Assembly: GCA_965203915.1 (NCBI GenBank)
Contig: OZ241918.1
Coordinates: forward strand, 682,001-746,000
DNA length: 64,000 nt
Direction: 5' to 3'
Source: JASGCL01 sp965203915
Lineage (GTDB): Bacteria; Pseudomonadota; Alphaproteobacteria; JASGCL01
In this document: positions 42,864 through 52,567 of the stretch, one piece after another
How the letters are laid out: each line of letters starts with the position of its first letter
Numbering within the stretch: position 1 is the stretch's first letter
Position numbers and translations under genes: made by a program
The notes under the pieces: generated by a model
Databases searched by the model: none
What the model was told of the DNA's origin: nothing
Seen by the model: the letters and a program-made list of their open reading frames with translations, nothing else

Positions 42864-44312
42864 ATGAGTAAAAAAACCTTAACCACCACGGCGGGTCGCC
42901 CCATTGCGGATAATCAAAATTCGCTGACAGCGGGCAAACGCGGTCCTGTGCTTTTGCAAGACGTGCATTTGATAGAAAAACTAGCCCATCAAAACCGCGA
43001 ACGTATTCCCGAACGCGTGGTGCATGCTAAGGGTTGGGGCGCCTATGGCACCCTTACCGTTACCCACGATATTAGCAAATACACCAAAGCCAAATTATTT
43101 GAAAAGGTGGGCAAAAAAACCGACCTGCTGTTACGATTCTCCACCGTGGCGGGCGAATTGGGTGCGGCCGATGCCGAACGCGATGTTCGCGGTTTCGCGC
43201 TGAAGCTTTATACCGATGAAGGCAATTGGGATATTGTTGGCAACAACACGCCCGTGTTTTTCATTCGCGACCCGTTAAAATTTCCTGATTTTATCCACAC
43301 GCAAAAACGCCACCCCAAAAGCAACCTACGTAGCCCGATAGCTATGTGGGATTTTTGGTCGCAAAGCCCCGAATCATTGCATCAAATAACCATTTTGATG
43401 AGTGACCGTGGTTTGCCAACCGACGTGCGCCATATCAATGGTTACGGGTCACATACCTTCAGCTTCATCAGCCCAAAGAACGAACGTTTTTGGGTGAAGT
43501 TTCATTTCAAAACGCAACAGGGTCATCGCCATTGGACAAACGCGGAAGCCGAAAAAATTGTCGGCAAAACGCGCGAATCCACCCAAGAAGATCTGTTTGG
43601 CGCGATAGAACGCGGCGAATTCCCCAAGTGGAAAGTTCAAGTTCAAATCATGCCAGAAACCGATGCAGAAAAAACCTCTTACAACCCATTCGACCTGACC
43701 AAGGTTTGGCCCCATGCGGATTATCCCTTGCATGATGTGGGTATGATGGAATTGAATCGCAATCCTGAAAATTATTTTTCAGAAATTGAAAATGCGGCTT
43801 TTTCACCATCGAACATCATTCCTGGTATTGGCTTTTCGCCCGATAAAATGTTGCAAGCGCGTATTTTTTCTTACGCCGATGCTCATCGCTATCGTTTAGG
43901 AACGCATTATGAATCCTTGCCCGTTAATCGCCCAAAATGCCCCGTGCACCATTATCATAAAGATGGCCCCATGCGGTTTTTTGAAAATGCCAGCGGCAAC
44001 ACCGATGCCTATTACGAACCCAACATGTATGCCGATGCTGCCAAGCAAGATGAAAGGTATAAAGAACCGCCATTAAAAATTAGTGGCGATGCCGATCATT
44101 ACAATCATCGTGAAGGTAACGATGATTACACCCAGCCAGGCAATTTGTTCCGTTTGTTTAACGCCGAACAAAAGCAACGTTTGTTTGACAATATTGCCGC
44201 CGCCATGCAAGGCGTGCCGCAAAATATAGTCGATAAACAATTGGTGCATTTTGACAAAGCCGACCCCGCCTATGGTAAAGGCGTGCGGGAAGCCCTTGCA
44301 AAAAGCAAGTAA
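42864..44312 (+). CDS. katA: Catalase (monofunctional, heme, small subunit)
   Basis: KatA splits hydrogen peroxide into water and oxygen. The 482-residue product is a clade 3 small-subunit type. The catalytic histidine is in RVVHAKGWGAYG (about 52-63; usually HAKGSGA), the conserved Asn in DIVGNNTPVFFIRDPLKFPDF (about 131-150), and the proximal heme tyrosine in RIFSYADAHRYRLG (about 333-346). NRPKCPVHHYHKDG and the C-terminal helices follow. A good AGGGGA ribosome binding site lies upstream. Transcription is probably induced through the OxyR operator. Confidence 0.97.
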   Translation: MSKKTLTTTAGRPIADNQNSLTAGKRGPVLLQDVHLIEKLAHQNRERIPERVVHAKGWGAYGTLTVTHDISKYTKAKLFEKVGKKTDLLLRFSTVAGELGAADAERDVRGFALKLYTDEGNWDIVGNNTPVFFIRDPLKFPDFIHTQKRHPKSNLRSPIAMWDFWSQSPESLHQITILMSDRGLPTDVRHINGYGSHTFSFISPKNERFWVKFHFKTQQGHRHWTNAEAEKIVGKTRESTQEDLFGAIERGEFPKWKVQVQIMPETDAEKTSYNPFDLTKVWPHADYPLHDVGMMELNRNPENYFSEIENAAFSPSNIIPGIGFSPDKMLQARIFSYADAHRYRLGTHYESLPVNRPKCPVHHYHKDGPMRFFENASGNTDAYYEPNMYADAAKQDERYKEPPLKISGDADHYNHREGNDDYTQPGNLFRLFNAEQKQRLFDNIAAAMQGVPQNIVDKQLVHFDKADPAYGKGVREALAKSK

Positions 44313-44334
44313 CCTAACAATTATTGATTGCAAG

Positions 44335-44369
44335 AAGGGGGGAGGCAAAATTGCCTCCCCCCTTTTTTT
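44335..44369 (+). terminator. Rho-independent terminator of katA
   Basis: A perfect 14-bp GC-rich stem (44335-44348 / 44351-44364) with a minimal loop is followed by seven T (44363-44369). It lies 22 bases after the katA stop. Confidence 0.95.
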
Positions 44370-44499
44370 AAAGAAAAAAGTGGCGCAGCCAAAAAACTTA
44401 TCGGTAAGCCGATGATAGCAAAACCTTAATAATAAGAAATAATTTTGGGATGGTATTTTGGGCGAACAGTGGTATCTAAGAAGATAGCAGGACACGATT

Positions 44500-46764
44500 G
44501 TGCCATTGATGAATTCAAGACATGTTAAGTTAGCGGTAATGGGGTTGGTGCTGGGGTGCCTTGCTTTTTCTTATGCAGATGATATATTTGCGCAAAATAA
44601 TGTTGCGGTAGAAAAGAAAATCAGCGAGCAAGATAAAAAAAAGAAACAGCCGCAATCCAAAAGCGTCAGCAATCAAACCACCAGCAATAAAAATAATCAA
44701 GCCAGCAAGCGCAAAGCTGTAGAAAGCAAATATCCAAAGAAAAAAGGTCAGGGTGATGCGAAAGATAAATCAAAGCAACAAGCAAAGCAAAAAAACAACC
44801 CATCCCCCAGCCGTAGTGGTAATGACAGCGCGGGCAAAAAACCCATACCGTTAAAAAATACCAAGCAACAGAGTAAGGCGACCGCCAACGACAATAAGGC
44901 AAAAAATACCAGGTCGCAGGGCAAGACTCTCGTCGATAATAAAAAATCTCTTTCAGCATCCCCCGATAATAAAAAATCTTCTTCCGCCCCTACCCTTATC
45001 ACCCAGCCGAATTCCGCACCGAAAAAAAACCCTCAGTCCCCGAACAACCTGCGTAGATCGGCAGGCAAGCCGTCTGATAAAATTGCCAATAAAAACGCGG
45101 CTAAAAATTCTGATAAAAACAAATCTAAGGTCGCGGCTTCCTCGCCCCCTTCAAAAAATAACGTGGCCGTGCCCGATAAGGGGAAGATGAAGCAATTGGC
45201 ACCAGCAGCAGCTCCAATAGCAGCCCCAATAGCAACCCCTGGCGCAGTGATAGCAGCCACTGGCCAGGGCTTGGTTGCCGATACGCCTGTTGCGGCTTTG
45301 AAAAAAATTGTTATAGAAAATGTGCCGTCGAAAGATAAAGGCAAAAGCAACGGCGCAAATAACGATGGGGCAAAAATAATACTAACCTTTGATAATCCTA
45401 TCGCTTACAGGGTTTTCACGCTGGATAACCCAGCAAGAATAGTCATAGATATGGTGGGAAATATTGCGGCGAACAATGTGGCAATGCCCAATAATTTATG
45501 GATAAAAAAATATCGGTTGGTGAGTCAAGATGTCGAGGCAAGCCGCGCAGGGTTAAGCCGTTTGGTGTTGGATATGAACGCACCCGTGCAGGTGAACGAT
45601 TTGTCGCAGAGCATGCCAGCAAGCGAAAATAAATTAGATATGCCCGCCGCCATGGCAATCAATGTTTCAATTAGCCGCAGTAATAAAATGGCGGTGTTTA
45701 AAAAAGAATCGCAAAATTGGGCGAGCGCCACCAAGCAAAAAAAATCACCGACTGTAGCGAAAGATACCATTGCTGGCTTGATAACCAAGAATGACCAGGC
45801 CACATCTTCGACTCGTCAACAAATTGGTTTGCTGGTAGGGAGAAGCGAGGGTAACCTAACCACCAGCCAAAGCAATGTTAATCAAAATACTGCCGCGAAT
45901 AAAAAATTACTCAATGAGATAATTAAAAATAATAGCGATGAGCGAGGCAAGGGAGGAGCAAAAATAACCGCAGAGGGTTCTCGCCCAGGTTCGGAGCAAG
46001 CCTCCGTGCCAGTTTCTATCCAACCTCTTGGTAAGAACAATCCCCAAAATCTTGAGCGCAACATAAAACCATTGATAGCGATTGATGCGGGGCACGGCGG
46101 AGTCGACAGCGGAACCATCGGGTTGCGCGGCACGGTGGAGGCGTTGGTCAATTTGGCGGCAGCCAAGCAAGTTGCCAAGGCGTTAGAAGAATCGGGGCGG
46201 TATCGCGTTTTTTTAACCCGCAAGGGGGATTATTTTATTCCATTGCGCGAACGTTACCGCTTGGCAGAAAAAGCCAAGGCCGACTTTTTTATTTCTATCC
46301 ACACCGATTCTTTTCCTGACCCCAATGTGTTGGGCGCAAGTATTTATACCCTGTCTGATGTGGCGTCTGACAAAGAAACGGCACGCCTTGCCGAAAAAGA
46401 AAATAAGTCGGACAATTATGCCTCTTTTTTCGAACGGGGTTTGCCATTTGATGCACGTATTATTTTATTGGGCCTAGGGCAGCGGCAGAAGGACATTCAA
46501 TCAAACATATTCGCTAATTTGGTGGCAAAAAAATTTCCGCCTACCGTGCCTTTTTTAAAAAGCAAGCCGCACCGTTTCGCGGCCTTTACGGTGATGAAGT
46601 CTATCATCATGCCGTCGGTATTATTTGAAATGGGTTTTATTTCTAGCGAACAACAAGAACGCCAAATTGTTTCGCCCGAATTCCGCGCCAATGTTGCCCG
46701 TTGCATGTTGCGGGCATTTGATGAATATTTTTATGACATAAAAATGAAAAAAGGCTGTTCGTAG
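44500..46764 (+). CDS. amiC: N-acetylmuramoyl-L-alanine amidase, AMIN + amidase_3 (AmiC-type)
   Basis: This periplasmic enzyme cuts the MurNAc-L-Ala bond in peptidoglycan, typically at cell separation. The 754-residue product has a signal peptide (to about residue 32), then about 220 residues of Lys/Asn/Ser/Gln-rich low-complexity sequence, an AMIN domain (about 285-385, KIILTFDNPIAYRVFTLDNPARIVIDM-like), a second linker, and amidase_3 from about 525: AIDAGHGGVDSG with the first zinc ligand, ISIHTDSF, and LFEMGFISS near the end. Known AmiC proteins are about 410-450 long. The GTG at 44500 has AGGA seven bases upstream; ATG at 44509 is the alternative. It has no obvious operon partner. Confidence 0.93.
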   Translation: MPLMNSRHVKLAVMGLVLGCLAFSYADDIFAQNNVAVEKKISEQDKKKKQPQSKSVSNQTTSNKNNQASKRKAVESKYPKKKGQGDAKDKSKQQAKQKNNPSPSRSGNDSAGKKPIPLKNTKQQSKATANDNKAKNTRSQGKTLVDNKKSLSASPDNKKSSSAPTLITQPNSAPKKNPQSPNNLRRSAGKPSDKIANKNAAKNSDKNKSKVAASSPPSKNNVAVPDKGKMKQLAPAAAPIAAPIATPGAVIAATGQGLVADTPVAALKKIVIENVPSKDKGKSNGANNDGAKIILTFDNPIAYRVFTLDNPARIVIDMVGNIAANNVAMPNNLWIKKYRLVSQDVEASRAGLSRLVLDMNAPVQVNDLSQSMPASENKLDMPAAMAINVSISRSNKMAVFKKESQNWASATKQKKSPTVAKDTIAGLITKNDQATSSTRQQIGLLVGRSEGNLTTSQSNVNQNTAANKKLLNEIIKNNSDERGKGGAKITAEGSRPGSEQASVPVSIQPLGKNNPQNLERNIKPLIAIDAGHGGVDSGTIGLRGTVEALVNLAAAKQVAKALEESGRYRVFLTRKGDYFIPLRERYRLAEKAKADFFISIHTDSFPDPNVLGASIYTLSDVASDKETARLAEKENKSDNYASFFERGLPFDARIILLGLGQRQKDIQSNIFANLVAKKFPPTVPFLKSKPHRFAAFTVMKSIIMPSVLFEMGFISSEQQERQIVSPEFRANVARCMLRAFDEYFYDIKMKKGCS

Positions 46765-46913
46765 GAGTTGTTTCTAAAACATTATTAAATAAAAAATAAG
46801 CTTGCAGAAAAATGCGGTTAGCGTATAATTATCAAAATATTAACGGGACAGCGGGAATGGTTTCTGTTGGTTAACGTTGATACATTTTTTGTATTTCTGA
46901 AAGGATACCAACA

Positions 46914-48089
46914 ATGAAAAAACAAAATTATTTTAATCCGTTGGCTAAGAAGGTAACTTCGACAATGGTTGCATCAGGCGTGGCTTTGGCCAGCATGTTG
47001 TCGCCCGTTGCTTCGGCCTACGCCGCCAGCAAAGAGGTTAAAATTGTTGCTTGGCCAGGTTATATTGAACGTGGTGCAAGTGATAAAGCCTATGATTGGG
47101 TAACTGGTTTTGAAAAAGAAACGGGTTGCAAAGTAACGGTGAAAACAGCTGGCACATCAGACGAAATGGTCAGCCTTATGAATCAAGGCGGATTTGACTT
47201 GGTAACCGCATCGGGCGACGCCTCGGTCAGGCTTATCAAGGGCGGCATGGTTCAACCCATCGATATTAGCAAAATTGCTAATTATTCCAAAGTTGATAGC
47301 CGTTTGCAAAATGCCGCATGGCATACGCTTGATGGTAAACATTATGGCGTCCCCTATCAATGGGGTCCCAATGGATTACTCTACAATACCAATGTTTTCA
47401 AAAAAGCCCCAACCAGCTGGTCGGTGGTGTTTGAAGAACAAAATTTGCCCGATGGCAAAAGCAACAAGGGTCGGGTGCAAGCCTATGACGGTGCCATTTA
47501 TATTGCTGACGCCGCTCTTTACCTGAAGAAGAAAGAACCTTCTTTGGGGATTAAGGATCCTTATCAACTGAATGAAAAACAATATGCGGCCGCGGTGGCT
47601 TTGTTGAAAAAACAACGCCCCTTGGTTGGTCGTTATTGGCATGATGCAGCGGTGCAAATCGATGATTTCAAGAACGAAGGCGTCGTTGCCAGCTCTTCTT
47701 GGTCTTATCAAGCCAATGCTTTGATGGCTGACAAACGTCCCGTCGCTTATGTTGTTCCCAAAGAGGGGGCAACGGGCTGGGCCGACACCACCATGATGCA
47801 TAGCAAATCAAAAAATGTTGATTGCGCCTATGCTTGGTTAAATCATTCTATCGACGCCAAGGTCCAAGGTGACGTGGCGGCGTGGTTTGGTTCGGTTCCC
47901 GCGGTTCCCGCGGCTTGCAAAGGCAATGAATTGCTGGGCAAGGCTGGTTGCGAAGCCAATGGCAGCAAATTGTTTGGTCAAATTGCCTTTTGGAAAACAC
48001 CAGTCGCCGAATGCGGTGGTTCAGAAGCCTGCGTGCCCTATAGCCGCTGGGTGAAGGACTTCATCGCCATCCAAGGCTCAGGCAAATAA
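46914..48089 (+). CDS. Polyamine-type ABC transporter, periplasmic binding protein
   Basis: A 391-residue solute-binding protein of the PotD/PotF/YdcS group. It starts with a long signal peptide (basic N-terminus, hydrophobic core, cleavage likely after SAYA near residue 38). The mature part begins KEVKIVAWPGYIERGASD and includes FDLVTASGDASVRLIKGG, YGVPYQWGPNGLLYN and VAYVVPKEGATGWADT, typical of polyamine binding proteins. Six cysteines near the C-terminus suggest disulfides, which is unusual for the group. Binding protein, ATPase, permease, permease is the ydcSTUV-like order. A strong terminator separates it from the ATPase gene. Ligand (putrescine or spermidine) cannot be fixed by eye. 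Confidence 0.88.
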   Translation: MKKQNYFNPLAKKVTSTMVASGVALASMLSPVASAYAASKEVKIVAWPGYIERGASDKAYDWVTGFEKETGCKVTVKTAGTSDEMVSLMNQGGFDLVTASGDASVRLIKGGMVQPIDISKIANYSKVDSRLQNAAWHTLDGKHYGVPYQWGPNGLLYNTNVFKKAPTSWSVVFEEQNLPDGKSNKGRVQAYDGAIYIADAALYLKKKEPSLGIKDPYQLNEKQYAAAVALLKKQRPLVGRYWHDAAVQIDDFKNEGVVASSSWSYQANALMADKRPVAYVVPKEGATGWADTTMMHSKSKNVDCAYAWLNHSIDAKVQGDVAAWFGSVPAVPAACKGNELLGKAGCEANGSKLFGQIAFWKTPVAECGGSEACVPYSRWVKDFIAIQGSGK

Positions 48090-48138
48090 TATGTAAAGAT
48101 TAATCGTTAAGATTAATTATTTTCTTACACAAAAAATT

Positions 48139-48180
48139 AAAGGGGGTAGAATTATTTATTAATTCTGCCCCCTTTATTTT
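48139..48180 (+). terminator. Hairpin terminator/attenuator inside the polyamine transporter operon
   Basis: A 16-bp stem with one G-T pair (48139-48154 / 48160-48175) and T-rich tail follows the binding-protein gene after 49 bases. As the ATPase and permease genes lie beyond it, partial read-through would give more binding protein than membrane parts. Confidence 0.88.
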
Positions 48181-48272
48181 TATACGTCTTGCCCATTGGC
48201 TATCAACCAAATAAACAACAAACAAATCGAGAATAAGTTTTACTTTTTATTTATTTGTGATAATGAATTTTT

Positions 48273-49307
48273 ATGGTTAAGAATGCGATAGAATTTGTCG
48301 GGGTAGGGAAGGATTACCAAACCAACAAGGGGATTTTTCATGCCCTATCCGACCTCAACCTTGAAATTAGGCAAGGGGAATTTTTCGCCCTCCTCGGCCC
48401 CTCGGGCTCGGGCAAAACCACCAGCCTGCGTTTGCTGGGCGGGTTCGAACCGCCAAGTTACGGCGCGATAAAATTATTTGGCCAGGCAACCGAACATCTG
48501 CCGCCATTTGAACGCCCCATCGCCACGGTATTCCAAGATTACGCCCTGTTTAATCATTTCAGCATTATCGACAATGTTGCCTATGGCATGATGGTGCGCG
48601 GCGTTGATAAGAAAAAACGTTACGCCGCCGCGCGCGAGATGTTGTCGATGGTGCAATTAAGCGGGATGGAGGATAGAAAGCCCAGCGCCCTGTCGGGCGG
48701 GCAACGGCAACGGGTTTCGTTGGCGCGCGCGTTGCTGACCCAACCCAAAATATTATTGTTAGACGAACCCCTGTCGGCGCTTGATTTAAAATTACGCGAA
48801 GAAATGCGGGTTGAATTAAAAAATTTGCAAAAAACGCTTGGCATCAATTTTGTTTATGTCACCCATGACCAGGGGGAAGCCCTGGCCATGGCCGACCGTA
48901 TTGCCATATTTAACCAAGGTCGGTTGGAGCAAGTCGGCACCCCGCTGGAAATTTATGAAACCCCTGGGTCATTGTTTGTTGCCGAATTTGTCGGCCGCGC
49001 CAATTTGTTAAACCCCGATGTAGCAAAAGACATTGGCTTGCCCGCACAATGGCACGCGGTGCGCGGTGAAAAAATTACGATAGCAAAACAAAAAAAATCC
49101 ACGGGCCTGTCGCTGGCGGCAAAGGTGGTTGACCAGCAATACCAAGGCTCCAGCTGGCATTTTGAATTAAGCCTGGAACATGCGGGCGCGGGTAAGCATA
49201 AAATGTTTTTGGTGATAGCACCTAGTGGCCAAGAACCAACGGTAAAAAAAGGGGAAAAGGTTTATCTGACATTTGATAAATCCTCGACTCACCCGCTCAA
49301 AAAATAA
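48273..49307 (+). CDS. potA: Polyamine-type ABC transporter, ATPase subunit
   Basis: The ATPase subunit of the polyamine-type importer. The 344-residue product has Walker A GPSGSGKTTSLRLLGG (about 43-58), Q-loop VFQDYALFNHF (about 89-99), signature LSGGQRQRVSLARAL (about 138-152), Walker B ILLLDEPLSALDLKLREEM, and switch histidine VTHDQGEAL. A C-terminal TOBE-like regulatory domain follows (about 280-340), as in PotA. The ADVGRANLL-type LFVAEFVGRANLL precedes it. Located 183 bases after the binding-protein gene, with the terminator between. Confidence 0.94.
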   Translation: MVKNAIEFVGVGKDYQTNKGIFHALSDLNLEIRQGEFFALLGPSGSGKTTSLRLLGGFEPPSYGAIKLFGQATEHLPPFERPIATVFQDYALFNHFSIIDNVAYGMMVRGVDKKKRYAAAREMLSMVQLSGMEDRKPSALSGGQRQRVSLARALLTQPKILLLDEPLSALDLKLREEMRVELKNLQKTLGINFVYVTHDQGEALAMADRIAIFNQGRLEQVGTPLEIYETPGSLFVAEFVGRANLLNPDVAKDIGLPAQWHAVRGEKITIAKQKKSTGLSLAAKVVDQQYQGSSWHFELSLEHAGAGKHKMFLVIAPSGQEPTVKKGEKVYLTFDKSSTHPLKK

Positions 49308-49331
49308 TCGGTAACAACAAAGGGTGCGGCG

Positions 49332-50258
49332 ATGAAGCAATCAACAGCAGGTTTTTTAAAAAAATTTTATCGCAAGGTTTATGAAAACCCACGCTGGGTG
49401 CCGCTGATGCTGTTGGCGATACCCTTGTCATGGTTTTTGTTGGGGTATGTTGGTTCGTTGGTCAATTTGCTGATTAACAGTTTCTACGCCATCGATGAAT
49501 TTTCGGGCGTGCTGATAAAAAAATTTACGCTAAAAACCTACGCGGAGATTTTTCAATTAAGCAACCTACAAATTATTATTCGTTCGGTAACCATGGCAAC
49601 TTGCGTTACCTTGCTGTCTATTCTTATTGCCATGCCGCTTTCTTGGTTTATTGCGCGCCATGCCTCGCCGCGGGCGCGGGCGTTGCTTTACCTTGGTATC
49701 ATGTTGCCTTTATGGTCCAGTTATTTGGTGCGGGTTTATGCCTGGAAATTAATTTTGTCGAAGGAAGGAGTCTTGACCTATGTTTTTAACAAGCTTGGCT
49801 TAAGCAGCTTGCTTGATTTCATCCTTTCTCTCCCCGTGGTTGGCGGGCCATCTTTGTCTTTCAGTTTGTTGGGTACCTTCATTGTTTTTGTTTATTTGTG
49901 GTTGCCTTACATGATACTGCCCATGCTAGCCAGTTTTGACAGGGTGGGAAAATCGTTGCAGGAAGCATCGGGCGATTTGGGCGCCACGCCCAGCCAAACT
50001 TTCCGCTACGTCGTTTTGCCCCAGGCTGTTCCTGGTATTGCGGCGGGTTCGATATTTACTTTTTCTCTAACCTTGGGGGATTATATCACCCCCAGCATCA
50101 TTGGTTCGTCGCGGGTTTTTATTGGGCAAGCGGTGTATAGTTATCAGGGCTTGGCGGGTAATTTGCCACTGGCCGCGGTGTTTTCAATCGCGCCGATTTT
50201 GATTATGGCGGTTTATTTAATGTTGGCGGGGCGTTTGGGGGCGTTCCGCGCTTTATAA
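49332..50258 (+). CDS. potB: Polyamine-type ABC transporter, permease 1 (PotB/PotH-like)
   Basis: One of two inner-membrane permease subunits of the importer. The 308-residue product has six predicted membrane segments and the EAA loop that docks on the ATPase: LQEASGDLGATPSQTFRYVVLPQAVPGI at about 215-242. Cytoplasmic N-terminal KKFYRKVYENPRW precedes the first segment. A 24-base gap follows the ATPase gene and 32 bases separate it from the second permease. The PotB/PotH assignment follows from operon order and the presence of a longer first periplasmic loop. Confidence 0.92.
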   Translation: MKQSTAGFLKKFYRKVYENPRWVPLMLLAIPLSWFLLGYVGSLVNLLINSFYAIDEFSGVLIKKFTLKTYAEIFQLSNLQIIIRSVTMATCVTLLSILIAMPLSWFIARHASPRARALLYLGIMLPLWSSYLVRVYAWKLILSKEGVLTYVFNKLGLSSLLDFILSLPVVGGPSLSFSLLGTFIVFVYLWLPYMILPMLASFDRVGKSLQEASGDLGATPSQTFRYVVLPQAVPGIAAGSIFTFSLTLGDYITPSIIGSSRVFIGQAVYSYQGLAGNLPLAAVFSIAPILIMAVYLMLAGRLGAFRAL

Positions 50259-50290
50259 AAAATGATAAATAAGTGTAAAAAATAAAAACC

Positions 50291-51097
50291 ATGAGATCCT
50301 TGAACATCCACAATTATAACAAACCCCATTGGGTAACGCGCGCTGGCCTGTGGTTTGCGCTGTTGTTTTTATACCTGCCTATCGGTTTGATATTTCTTTA
50401 TGGGTTTTCAACCGATGAGACTACCTATCAATTTCCCCTACCTGGCTTTACCCTGAAATGGTTTCATATTGCTTTTTTTGAGAGGCCTGACATCATTGCC
50501 GCTATTTCGCTATCGGTGCAGGTAGCCTTGATAGCCACCGCCTTCGCCCTGGTGTTTGGCACCTTGACCGCCATGGCCTTGGCGCGCCACAATTTTATCG
50601 GCAAAAATATTTTAAGCCTGTGGTTATTGTTGCCTATCGCCCTGCCTGGCATTATCACGGGCATGGCGTTGCGTGCTAGTTTTTACACTTTTGATATTCC
50701 CTATAGTTTTTGGACGCTGGTGCTGGGGCATGCAACATTTTGCATGGTGGTGGTGCATAATAACGCCATCGCGCGATTGCGGCGATTGTCGCCCAACATG
50801 GTGGAGGCTTCGCTGGATCTCGGCGCAAATTATTGGCAAAGTTTTCGTTATATTGTTTTGCCCAATTTGGGAACGGCGTTGTTGGCGGGGGGCATGTTAT
50901 CTTTCGCCCTGTCGTTTGATGAAGTTATCGTCACCACCTTCACCGCGGGGCAACAAACCACCCTGCCTATTTGGATGTTGGATCAATTGTTGCGCCCACG
51001 CCAACGCCCCGTCACCAATATTGTCGCCATGATGATAGTTTTGATAACTTTTATTCCGATATTAATCTCCTATAGGCTGACCCGCGAGGAAAAATAA
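50291..51097 (+). CDS. potC: Polyamine-type ABC transporter, permease 2 (PotC/PotI-like)
   Basis: The second permease subunit. The 268-residue product has six membrane segments, the EAA loop MVEASLDLGANYWQSFRYIVLPNLGTALLAG-type sequence near 170-200, and the PotC-characteristic SFALSFDEVIVTTFTAG following it (about 205-221). Length fits PotC/PotI (about 260-280). It ends the transporter operon; no terminator is clear in the 152 bases before yciB. Confidence 0.93.
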   Translation: MRSLNIHNYNKPHWVTRAGLWFALLFLYLPIGLIFLYGFSTDETTYQFPLPGFTLKWFHIAFFERPDIIAAISLSVQVALIATAFALVFGTLTAMALARHNFIGKNILSLWLLLPIALPGIITGMALRASFYTFDIPYSFWTLVLGHATFCMVVVHNNAIARLRRLSPNMVEASLDLGANYWQSFRYIVLPNLGTALLAGGMLSFALSFDEVIVTTFTAGQQTTLPIWMLDQLLRPRQRPVTNIVAMMIVLITFIPILISYRLTREEK

Positions 51098-51249
51098 CCT
51101 AATACTTGATTGAAATATCTTGCTTACTATGGTATCCGAGGGCGTTGAATTATTCGAACCATATTTTCGCAATTATTCTCTGCCGTTAATTGCACCTCTT
51201 TCCCTATCCTAAAAAAAAACGCCTCGTCCTTGCCATTTAAAATATTATC

Positions 51250-51846
51250 ATGAGTCTATTGCTAGAATTATTTCCAACATTTTTATTTATCGGGGTTTAC
51301 GCTTTTACCAGCGCCAGTATTTTTAAAGCCACGCTTGCAGGCATGGTATCCAGCACGGTCGCAACCTTAGCCTATTATGGATTTTTCAAACGCATCACTA
51401 CCTTGCAAATGGTTTTGCTTTTGATGCTCCTCATCTTGGGCGGGTTAACCATTTATTTTGAAACGCCGCGCTTCATTCAATTATTGCCAACCATCATTTA
51501 TTTTACCTTTGCCACCGCGGTTATTTTATCGATGTATAATAAAAAACCAATATTGCGTATTATGTTTGGCCGCCAATTTATAAAAAATCAAAAGAAGATT
51601 AAAGAAATAAATTTGTGGGATGATATGAGCTATCATTTTGCTGGCTTCTTAACTTTTCTGTCGGGGCTTAATTTGTTCATCATGTTTTTTGCCAGCACCA
51701 ATTTTTGGGTTTATTCCAAATTTGTATTTTTTATTATGTTCCTTATTTTTATCATATGGGAACTACGCTGGGCCTATAAAAAAATTAGTCCACGCTCATC
51801 ATTTATCAAATGGGTGAAGCATTTCTTTATCAAGCAACATCGCTAA
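51250..51846 (+). CDS. yciB: YciB/IspZ-family inner-membrane septation protein
   Basis: YciB-family proteins are multi-pass inner-membrane proteins linked to septation and envelope integrity; their biochemical role is not firmly known. The 198-residue product has five or six membrane segments and the family blocks LLELFPTFLFIGVYAF (about 3-18), LLLMLLILGGLTIYFETPRFIQLLPTI-type region (about 57-83), and LNLFIMFFASTNFWVYSKF near 140-158. Length is normal (about 180-200). Its last 17 bases overlap the 3' end of recO on the other strand. Confidence 0.88.
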   Translation: MSLLLELFPTFLFIGVYAFTSASIFKATLAGMVSSTVATLAYYGFFKRITTLQMVLLLMLLILGGLTIYFETPRFIQLLPTIIYFTFATAVILSMYNKKPILRIMFGRQFIKNQKKIKEINLWDDMSYHFAGFLTFLSGLNLFIMFFASTNFWVYSKFVFFIMFLIFIIWELRWAYKKISPRSSFIKWVKHFFIKQHR

Positions 51847-52567
51847 TCAATTGTTGTCGCACCGCGGGTAACCCCGTTTTTTTGAGCGAAATAAATAACC
51901 TTTCTAAGAAATAACCTAGTAATTGCAGGGCTTGCAATTTGCATTGTCGCGTCGCGCGTTGTTCATCATGAAGCAAAAATGATGGCAGGGGAAGGAAGGG
52001 CTCCCCCCGTTTGCTCGCGCTTGTCAAATAATCGCCGCGACTTTGGTTAAGCAAAATAACTTCTTGGGCATGGTCCAGGTTAAACCCATAACCCAAATGC
52101 GATAGCAAATTATATTCAAATCGGCAGTAAGTCGAAAGATAATCATCATTATCCATTGCATCGGTTGGCGTGGTTGGCGGATGCGATGGTTCGTTTCTAA
52201 AATATTCTAACAGGTCTAGGCTATCATGATACAGGCTTACCATCGGCATGCGTTCTGGCAACAGGGTGGTCAGCAACACCAAGGCCGATTCAAAGGCGCG
52301 TAATTTTTTGGCAGAAAAAGACAAGGCATAACCGCCAAAAGGTTCGATAAGTTCGGTGCGCCATTCCCCCAAATGTTCTTCCAACCGTGCTTGCCATTTT
52401 ACTTTCAGCAAATTGCCGCGTTGGAATTGCGTGCTGTTGGATTTGGAACGGGTGTAGCGATGGATGCCCGTGCACAGCCCATGGTCCCTGGTAAAGATAA
52501 AAAGTCGCAGCGAGCGTTCTTGAAAATTGATGGAGCGGGTGATGAACCCTTCGTCTTGCCATTGCAT
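51830..52567 (-). CDS. recO: DNA repair protein RecO
   Basis: RecO works with RecR and RecF to load RecA on SSB-coated single-stranded DNA. The 245-residue product has the N-terminal OB-fold start MQWQDEGFITRSINFQERSL and TRDHGLCTGIHRYTRSKS (about 27-44), and a helical C-terminal domain with CRFEYNLLSHLGYGFNLD (about 148-165), where family members often continue with cysteines of a zinc site that are not evident here. Length is normal (about 240-250). It converges with yciB, overlapping it by 17 bases. Confidence 0.92.
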   Translation of the reverse strand: MQWQDEGFITRSINFQERSLRLFIFTRDHGLCTGIHRYTRSKSNSTQFQRGNLLKVKWQARLEEHLGEWRTELIEPFGGYALSFSAKKLRAFESALVLLTTLLPERMPMVSLYHDSLDLLEYFRNEPSHPPTTPTDAMDNDDYLSTYCRFEYNLLSHLGYGFNLDHAQEVILLNQSRGDYLTSASKRGEPFLPLPSFLLHDEQRATRQCKLQALQLLGYFLERLFISLKKTGLPAVRQQLISDVA

